From NCBI GenBank assembly GCA_033439765.1, contig JAULSN010000003.1, forward strand, positions 3,720,001-3,784,000: a stretch of 64,000 bases of DNA. Direction: 5' to 3'. The notes beneath the pieces are model-generated. The model had not been told where the DNA came from, ran no database searches, and was given only the letters and a program-made list of their open reading frames with translations. The position numbers and the translations under genes were made by a program. Within the stretch, counting starts at the first letter, position 1, and each line of letters begins with the position of its first letter. The stretch is from Lasiosphaeria ovina. Its lineage: Eukaryota; Ascomycota; Sordariomycetes; Sordariales; Lasiosphaeriaceae. This document shows, in pieces, positions 56,037-64,000 of the stretch.

Positions 56037-58430
56037 ATGGGCATCTCAGGTAGACCTGCTACCCATCCGCACAGAATGCATAGCCGTCATCTAACTAGTT
56101 GTAGGCCTTCTTCCGTTACTAAAATCTATTCACCGCCCGACCGAGCTTAGGAAATATGCAGGCGAGACCTTTGGTATCGACGGCTATGGCTGGCTGCATC
56201 GGGGCGCCATCGCCTGCGCCTTGGAACTGGCCCAGGATAAGCCGACCCGGAAGTAAGTCCTGATCACTCTTCTGAGCTGTATCCGGCCGTCTGACCCACT
56301 ATAAGATATGTCGACTTTGCCATGCACCGTGTCAGAATGTTCAAGCACTTTGGTGTGACCCCGTACCTTGTCTTCGACGGTGACTACCTTCCGAGCAAGG
56401 CCAAGACTGAGGAGTCCCGCGAGTCACGCCGGGAGTCAAGCAGAGCCATCGGCTTGGGACTTTTAAAGGCCGGGAAACCGGCACAAGCACACCTTGAGCT
56501 GCAAAAGGCCATCGATGTTACGCCAGAAATGACCCGTCAACTGATCGAGGAACTGAAGAAAGCCGAAATCCCATACGTGGTTGCGCCGTACGAGGCAGAT
56601 GCTCAACTGGTCTACCTCGAACGCCACGGCCATATAAGCGGCATTGTATCCGAAGACTCGGATCTTCTCGTTTTTGGCGCCAAGAGACTCCTGACAAAAC
56701 TAGACCAGCACGGTCAGTGCATCGAGATCAACCGAAGGGATTTTTTGTTAGTTCGCGAAATATCCCTCACTGGGTGGACCGAACACGAGTTTCGACATAT
56801 GGCCATTCTCAGCGGTTGCGACTACCTGGCAGGAATCAACAATATGGGGCTCAAAACGGCATATCGGATGGTTCGCAAATACAAAACCCCTGAGCGAGTG
56901 ATCAAAATGATACAGTTCGACAGCAAACACCGCATTCCAGAAAACTACCTTGCAGATTTCAAGCAAGCGGAGTTTACGTTTCTGTATCAACGCGTCTTTT
57001 GCCCCCAGAAAAGGGATATAGTGTGCTTAACTGAGCCCGAACCTTCGGTGGATGTCAGCAAGATGCCTTTTATCGGGGCTCCGGTCGAGACAGAACTGGC
57101 GCGAGCAATAGCCGTGGGGGATGTCAATCCTATAACCAAAAAGCGCATCTTGGTTCCAACTTCGCCATCCAAGAGGAGGATCAGCCAGACTTTCCCTTCC
57201 GCTGCCGACACAAGTAGCAGACGTCTAGGGAAGCCTATCGACGAATACTTTGCGGGAGGTCGCCGAATTCCTCTCGGGGAGATGGATCCGAACTGCTTTT
57301 CGGTTGAACCTCCACGAAATAATGGCGTACTTGAAGCCGCGCCCCGGCCTCTGGTGTTTCCCCTACCAAGGCCGTATGTGGACAGCACAGAACCGACAAC
57401 GAGCACTGCTCGTCGATACACTTCTGCTTCATCGCGAAGGAAAACGGAACCTGTATCAAAGTTTCTTGGCCTTGACAGTGATCTGCTCCCATCAAATCGT
57501 CGGCGAACAGCGGGGCCTGTGGTTGAGGTATTTCAGGATGCCAGCTCTTCTACGCGACCGCCAAAGAAAGCGAGATTGTGTGAAGATTTGCCAACGGCTA
57601 GCATTGCGGACCAAACTCCAGAGAGAAGCAAATTCTTCTCTGCTGGCAAAAAGAAGTCAACTCGCGAAAAGAAGACACCTGCAAGCGAAAAAACAGATCA
57701 GATCCTCATGTCTGACGACTCCATCACCGAGGCTTTGTGGAGCCTACCGGATTTAAATTGCCCCGACTCTCAAGGAAAGGCTTCTCGGGGCACTAACGAG
57801 GCCCAGCTGTTTGAAGAAGGGGTCGCCAAAGAATGCACAGGGAGCATTACCAACCCGGAGGGTGAAGTTGATGGCAAGGCTGATATCGAAGATGTCGAAG
57901 TCCCCGCATCATCTCCCCGAGGACGGTTCAGCGAAGACGGCGCTCATTGCGAATCCATTTCCGACACGCCTCCTAAAGGACGGTTGCAGCAATTTTGTTA
58001 CAGCTCAGCGCATCCAAACACCCGAATCGTTCATGGGTTACCGACGCCTTCGTCGAGCACACAGACGACGGCGAGTCCGAGGAGCACCCCTCCAAACCGT
58101 ACAATAACCCCATTTCTGACGCCATTGCAACGTATTGGAGCCCAGGCACTTCAGCGGGGCAAGCCTCGTTCGATGTTATCGGCGTCCCGGAAAATGAAAT
58201 CCCCCAAGGCCCGGGAGTCCTTCGATTCATTGCCAGTGAATCCGGCATTCATTCCGTTGCCGAAAGTGGATATCGAAGAAGTCAAGGCACTTAACCGGCC
58301 TTTGGGAAGTGAGGACCAGATTATCCCTGATAGCGACGAGGAGAATGATCCAGACGCCTCCGAGGACGTGGCCGGTGACAGGCCAGCCTCCAGCAAGCGG
58401 TTGAATCTTTCGCGGTTTTTGTACGCCTGA
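56037..58430 (+). CDS. exo1: Exodeoxyribonuclease 1 (Exo1)
   Basis: Exons are 56037-56049, 56105-56252 and 56306-58430, giving 761 residues. The 13-nt first exon (MGIS plus one base) joins to GLLPLLKSIHRPTELRKYAG, as in all Exo1 proteins. The XPG/FEN nuclease core shows metal ligands in FGIDGYGWLH, LVFDGDYLPSK, VAPYEADAQLVYLE, VSEDSDLLVFGAK and LSGCDYLAGI. Exo1 is a 5'-3' exonuclease and flap nuclease acting in mismatch repair, resection of double-strand breaks and telomere processing. The C-terminal ~430 residues are Ser/Thr/Pro-rich and disordered. The extreme C-terminus KRLNLSRFLYA is hydrophobic and may be a partner-binding motif. The start is fixed by the microexon. Confidence 0.95.
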
Positions 58431-59250
58431 TGCGAAGTCTGTTGATGTTATTAGAAGAGAAGCTGTAAGGAGGACCTAAAAGGCGGTATCATATGCTGTA
58501 GTGCATAACGATTGTTGGTTTTGTGCATCGATTATTTACGGGATGCTCACTCAGGGTTTATATTTTCTTGGGGTCGGAAATGCGGGTATAGTTTCTGGGC
58601 GGCTGGTCTCAAGGTCTATAAGGCGTTTTTGTGTTCCGGAGTCATTATAAAAGCATCGGAGTTTGCGACGCATTCGAATAATACGATACCGGGTATGAAA
58701 TACCTACGGAGAGAATTGTCATGCGAAGAACATACAACCTGGGCAATTTCTGGAATGAGATGCCGCATGCCACCATATTTTCTGCGAGCTTTTATCACCA
58801 AAACGCGGCAACATAATAAGGCTAGTGAGGTTTTCGTGCTCCTTCTATTTCTATTGCCGTTCGTCTTTTGTCACATGGCAATTATTGCTCCTATTGTTAT
58901 AGGTAGCTGATTCCTATTTACAATGACCTTATAGAATAGTAAGCCTGCCGTCCGATTGATAGGCCTATCGCGGTCAGAAAATCTTCACCGCCTCAGGCAG
59001 AATTTTCAATGCGGGAGCTGGGTGGGGGAGAAACTCGATTCTCCACAATAGCCAAAAATTCACTGGAGAGAAAATTCTAGCCCGCCTCTCTTCTTTTCCC
59101 TTGATGCGGCCCTCGACTTACGACCGTTTCACCGCACGGCCTGCAATCGTTAACTAGTTGGATTGCGGTCCCCTTGTCTTCTGTCGGCCTGATTATCAAT
59201 TCACACTTTCACATATCACGGGCAGGACTCAGTCCCGCGCAGCGCCCAAA
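58431..59250. other. Intergenic after Exo1
   Basis: 3' region of Exo1 and promoter of the SURF6 gene. A 132-codon frame at 58512-58910 begins with TTG and is not convincing. Confidence 0.5.
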
Positions 59251-61131
59251 ATGGCCGACACCTCGTTGCAGGTGAGAACTGCTGCATCTGCCGTATTATG
59301 CACGGCATAGCCCAAAGTCATTGTGCTGATCCGTCATACCACAACCACAGGACCGCCTCCGCGAGCACGCCATGGCCTTTGACGGCTTGCTGTCGCTGAT
59401 TCCTGCAAAAATGTACTACGGAGAAGACACAAGCGTATGTGATTTCCGCTCTTGGTCGTGCGAGAGGTCGCCTGCCAGCCACCCCGCGTGGCTGCTGAAA
59501 TGACTGGCAATACTGTTCGCGCCGAAGAGGAAATCTATACTAACGCCCAAGTTCTCCCTCAACAGGACCAGTGGAAGAAGAAGAAGCAATCAAAGGAGGA
59601 GGCCAGAGCCGCCAAGAAAGGAAAGCTCGATCCCGACAGCAAGCTTAACCGCAATGCGAAAGAGGTGCTGGACGAGCGGGCCCGAAACAAGCGCAAGCTC
59701 CGGGATCTTGAGGCGGACGAAGACTCAAGCGTCGCAGATGAGGACGGGGATGACGTTGAAATCCCTGGCGTCGAAAGGGAGAAGCCCGGTGAGGGGCTGA
59801 AGAAGAGGGACATGGCCTCCGAAGTGGAATCAGCACCCAAGAAGCAGAAGCTGGTCGAAGATGCGACGAAGGAGCCTTCCGCCAACAAGACACCGAAAAA
59901 GTCGAAGTCAACTGAAAATGCGACCGAGGGGCTCGCTGAGAATAAAATCCCAAGTAAGGAAGAGAAGAAGCTCGCAAAGAAGCTACTCAACGAGGAAAAG
60001 AAGAAAGCCAAGGCCGAGAAGTCTGCGAGCAAATCCGCCGCCGCAGACGTCAGCGAGACAGAGAGCAGGGTAGCGGGTAAAAATTTCACACGGAAGCCGC
60101 GCCCGGTCCAGCCATCAACAGGGGTTGAAGATCTTGATGTCGATGATATGGCGCCGATCGACGTATCTGGGCTCGTCGCAAACGAAGACGAGGGCGCTTC
60201 GGCAGAGTCAGCAACAGGGTCAACGCCTCAATCCCCCATCTTCGATAGTAATCCCGACGCCACCAATACGTCGGTCGAGGTAGCCAGCACCACAACATCC
60301 ATCTCCTCCACCATAACTCCTTCCGAAAAGCCCAAGTATCTCAAACTCCCAGCCGACATATCCGGGCTCCGGGCTCGTCTGGACGCCAAGATTGAGGCTT
60401 TACGCGCGGCCCGCAAAGCCACCGATGCGGACGGCACACCAATCCGAACAAGAGAAGAACTGATTGAATCCCGGCGCAAGAAGCAAGCACAACGCCGAGA
60501 GCACAAGCAGGAATTACGACGGGCGGCGAAGGAGGAGGAAGACAGGAAGCGGGAGGAAGCGCTGACGAGCTCGCGCAACTCGCCCAACAGCATGCTCAGC
60601 CCGCTGTTTGAGCAGGACGACAAGACCAGCGCAAATCACTTCGCATTTGGGCGGCTCGCGTTTGCCGACGGGACCCAGCTGTCTCACGACCTGAGTTATG
60701 AGAAGCCGGCCGGCACCGGCGCCAAGAAGAAGGGCCCGTCGGACCCCAAAACGGCGCTCCTCAAGTTTGAGGCACAGAAGAAGCGCATCGAGGCTCTCAA
60801 CGATGACAAGCGCAAGGAGGTGCTCGAGAAGGAGACATGGCTGGCGGCACGGCGTCGCGCAGAAGGCGAAAAGGTGCACGACGACGAGGGTCTTCTCAAG
60901 AAGGCGCTCAAGCGTAAGGAGACGGCCAAGAGAAAGAGCGAGCGCGAGTGGTCGGAGCGCGCAAAGGGGGTTGAGGATGCTATCAAGAGCAAGCAACACA
61001 AGCGCGAGCAAAATATCCGCAAACGTAGAGAGGACAAGATGTCCTCGGGCAAGGGCAAGAAGAAGGGCGTTGCGACGAAGAAGAAGAGCCGGCCGGGGTT
61101 TGAAGGCAGCTTTGGGGGGAAGAAGAAATGA
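59251..61131 (+). CDS. rrp14: Ribosome-biogenesis protein Rrp14/SURF6
   Basis: Exons are 59251-59271, 59351-59434 and 59566-61131, giving 556 residues. The N-terminus MADTSLQDRLREHAMAFDGL joined to LSLIPAKMYYGEDTS is the SURF6/Rrp14 N-terminal domain; the third exon continues DQWKKKKQSKEEARAAKKGK. The SURF6 C-terminal domain is at about 310-520 (LKLPADISGLRARLDAKIEA, FGRLAFADGTQLSHDL), ending in a Lys-rich tail. It is a nucleolar protein needed for 60S and 40S assembly. The ATG at 59251 precedes a 7-codon exon; the acceptor CACAG|GACC gives LQDRLREH as expected. Lys/Glu-rich linkers are typical of the family. Confidence 0.93.
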
Positions 61132-63018
61132 GCAGCAGAGACGGGTATGTGAAAACGGGAAAACGGGCTGGACTGCGGTTTGCGGCATGGGGTCAAAAAG
61201 CACCTTTCCCTTCTTTGTATGGGCGGGGTGGTCGGCGTTTTTGGGAGTTTGTTTCTTCTTTTTAGTATTCTAGGCTATTACACTGTCTCTGGACTACAAA
61301 CATTGTTATCTTGCTATTTTACCTCGACCTCTGCCTTCTCCCGTGTCCCATCGTTTGTGTGCATGGTTCAGACCTTTGACAATGGGTTTGTGACTCGGGG
61401 TGGACGAATAGACCTCTGATAGGGTAGGTAGTTATATCAGCCTGTTGTCCAACTTGAAGTAATGCCCTTGCATTCTGCACCATGTGCTCATCTCACTCGT
61501 GTGGTTGCTTCCGTTGGGCTCTTTGGAATGTCGTGACGGCGTGGTGCACACGGGTTGTTATTGGCGACCACTCCTCGCTGGATGATTATTAGAACAACAA
61601 CTACCTTATTCTATCAGCTAATCAAGTCTTAGCCATCAGGAACCTCGCCTACCTTGGGTTCCTCCCCGGTAACAGCCCGGGGAAGTATCAGGGGCAACCG
61701 ACTTACTAGATATTCTCAAAGAGTCCCGGCGAATGCAATAGCAAGAACAGTACTTTCATACACAATAGTTGAAACCACCACAAAATGACAAAGCGAAAGG
61801 CCATATAACTATCTAATTACCTTACCTTACATGTTTTCCCTTTATCTCATCCCAATCCATCCAATCACCCTGTGGAGGCAGCCGCCTTCTCAAACGTCGA
61901 ACCACAAATGAAACCGCAAAAAGGAGGAAAAGCCAAGGTGTTCGTTTCCAACGAGCACACAAGCTCTGTTGCCCAGTTGCTCACTCGCTCGCCCGTACAT
62001 AAAATAGACAGCTAGCATGCTTCCTGAGGGACGAAGAAGCAAGCAAGAAGATATTAGGACGGCGAGGGAAAAAGTATAAATGATAAGAGATATAAAAAAC
62101 GTGTTGAACAACAACAACGGCATCAACAGCAGACGACAACAACAGACGACATTAACAACCAACAAACCCAAGCAAGAAGAGAGCCTGATTAATTTTTCTT
62201 TTCCTTTTTGGCCGGGGGGGTGGGGGGGGGGGGGGAGTTTTGGCCTCTCCTCCCAACCAACCCCTTTCTCTCCTCATCCTTCCCAAACCCACCGAACCAG
62301 TCAGTCAGTCAGCCCAGACAGTCTTTCTCTTTTTCTGCGGGTAAAGCTTCCCTTACCCAGCCAGACCAACAAGCAGCCCCCCCACCCCTTTTCCCCCAAT
62401 TTTGCTTTACCTGTGTGTGCATGCGCGTACGCAGAGCGTCCCCAAGACCGACCAAGATGTTTTTTTTTGTCGATTTCATAGTAGGTTGTTCCCTTTTCTT
62501 TCCCCTCCCTTGCGCCCCCAAAGTCTTTCACCAACTGGATACGGTGGCCCGTGTTTTGCTCCGTCACTGTTTGTTGATTTGATATAAAATGAAATCCGTC
62601 CATCATCCGCCAGCCAACCAATCAACTGGGAATAACGCACACTCTCTTGTCTCTTTTGCTCACTTCTGCCGTCGCTAGGTTGGCGGGTGTCCCGTAGATT
62701 TTCCGAAAAGCAAAAGGCTAATGCCAAACAACTAGCAGCTGCTACAGGGTAATGCAGCGATCGCAGTAACACACACAGACAGGCGCATAGAGGGCGAGGT
62801 AGAATCCAGATCAGTCAACCAGGTACTAAAATTCGTAATAGAACCCGCTGAGGAAAGAAGAAAACAGAGGAATGGACGCCAACAGGACAGCCCCCTTGCC
62901 ATTCCGGAGTTCGTAATACGTGGGAGAAGCAACACAAAGGAATAGAGGTGATGACAGTGTAGCGGCGGATGCGTCTATAGATAGCACCCATGGTATTGTT
63001 AGCTACAACCCCGAGCCC
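61132..63018. other. Convergent intergenic gap with G-rich and pyrimidine tracts
   Basis: It holds no supported gene. At 62214-62235 there is a run of G broken by one T, next to pyrimidine-rich sequence. It is flanked by the 3' ends of rrp14 and vps74. Confidence 0.55.
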
Positions 63019-64000
63019 TTAGAGCAGGGAGTCGACGCGGGTAAAGACACTCAGGCATGCAGCGACAACCTCGAGCTGGAGCTCTTTTTCGCCCGATCTG
63101 CTTATTTCCTGAAGAAAGAAAGGCATCTGTTAGCCAAACGCACAATGCAGGCCACCAGCAGGGGTCAACCGGGGGTTCTCTCACCTCGGCAATAATCTGT
63201 GGTATGTTCTCGCCAATGTTGTTGGCGGTGGACCTCTTGCCAAACGGGTATTGGCTGTAGTCGGCCAGCAGGTCGTCGGTCTGAGTGAAGGCCTTTTCCC
63301 TTGCGTCGTGGCCCAGCGTCGAGAGCGCGTTCTCGAGGACGTTAGCCGCGTAGGCCGCGCACACCATGGCGATGGTCCGCAGGTAACGGTACTCGACGTT
63401 CTCTGGTAGGAACTGCGAGCCGTTGATGACGACGGTACGCTGCGTCAGCATGTTGCGCACGCGGCGCCGGATCTCCTCCTTGGCGCCCCCGTCCACCACG
63501 GGATGTGTCGCCATGTCGAAGAGCAGGAAGTTGCGCTTCTCGGTGCGCAGGATGCCCTTGTCCACCAGCCCCTTTGCCAGGCGCTCGCGCACCTGCTTCA
63601 GTTGGTATCCGATCTTCAAGAGGTTCCAGGTCTCGCCTGCACAATATGATTAGCAACAGATGGCCCCATCGGAGGGTGCCCCCCCCCCCCACCCTGCTAT
63701 TCCGCGTGCGAGGCATCATGGAGCATATAATGGAGGGATGTGGTTTGCCAAGGAAGATCCTTACCGCTCATGAGATCAATCCACGAGTTGACGCTCATCT
63801 TCTCGCTCGTATCCATCATCTTGAGAGCCTCGTCCAGCAGCACCTCGCCCGTCAGCGTGCTGTCGATGACCTCGATGACGCGGTCGGGGAGGGGGAAGCG
63901 TCGCCTCGAGTTGTCCTTTTGCATGCTGATGCGGCCGCGCAGGGCGAGCTCGAGGACGATGCAGCCGCGCAGGGCGTACGAGATGTTGTCGTTCCAGAAC
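63019..64000 (-). CDS. vps74: Vps74/GOLPH3-like Golgi protein (5' end outside the window)
   Basis: Visible exons are beyond 64000-63765, 63636-63185 and 63108-63019. The sequence has ISYALRGCIVLELALRGRIS, VIDSTLTGEVLLDEALKMMD, RLAKGLVDKGILRTEKRNFL and LLADYSQYPFGKRSTANNIG, closing with EKELQLEVVAACLSVFTRVD and SLL. This is the GPP34 fold: Vps74/GOLPH3 binds phosphatidylinositol 4-phosphate and tethers glycosyltransferases to Golgi membranes. The N-terminus is off the right edge. The introns are 63109-63184 and 63637-63764. Confidence 0.94.

Overview
The window is nuclear DNA of a filamentous ascomycete. Most genes have short introns (about 45-130 nt) with GT-AG ends and CTAAC/CTGAC-like branch points. 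Exons are GC-rich, and fungal-specific families are present: the DASH subunit Dam1, Tma16, a SesB-type NLR and an LCCL membrane protein. Gene content fits Pezizomycotina, probably Sordariomycetes; that rank is inferred from style and not tested. I see no rRNA, tRNA, CRISPR array or prokaryotic element.

Region 1-5.3 kb is accessory, degraded DNA. It holds the 3' tail of an unidentified gene, a conserved fungal hypothetical gene lying between two copies of a repeat whose copies differ by transitions of the kind expected from repeat-induced point mutation, a nonsense-broken relic resembling the N-terminus of DUF3435 (Starship-captain-like) recombinases, a small conserved hypothetical gene behind a CACGTG/CCAAT promoter, and a third large repeat copy.

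From 5.3 to 21 kb come core genes: HIT hydrolase, Sec14/CRAL-TRIO protein, DASH subunit Dam1, YggU/DUF167 protein, mitochondrial 1-Cys peroxiredoxin, succinyl-CoA:3-ketoacid CoA transferase, an ariadne-type RBR ubiquitin ligase and the FHA splicing factor Pml1/SNIP1. Region 21-30 kb is a repeat-rich intergenic stretch followed by a very large NOD-like receptor (alpha/beta hydrolase, NB-ARC, long disordered tail).

From 30 to 42 kb lie GGA (trans-Golgi clathrin adaptor), Tsr3 (18S rRNA modification), mitochondrial IF-2 with an unusual repeat-bearing N-terminal extension, a conserved membrane protein and a PDAP1/PP28-like protein. A 101-bp Tc1/mariner-like MITE sits between GGA and TSR3. From 43 to 45 kb there is a tandem pair of small paralogous Cys-containing proteins of unknown function. 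From 45 kb to the end come an F-box-like protein, an LCCL membrane protein, MAM33, a small Cys-rich protein, Tma16, Exo1, the ribosome-biogenesis protein Rrp14/SURF6 and the 3' part of VPS74/GOLPH3.

The genes are individually promoted and do not form operons. Several touch ribosome production (TSR3, TMA16, RRP14) and mitochondria (IF-2, MAM33, peroxiredoxin, SCOT), but I see no evidence that they form one pathway. The best candidates for something undescribed are the Cys paralog pair, the tryptophan-acidic repeats in the IF-2 extension, and the NLR. All exon boundaries were read by eye from splice signals and protein continuity; coding lengths were checked for divisibility by three.
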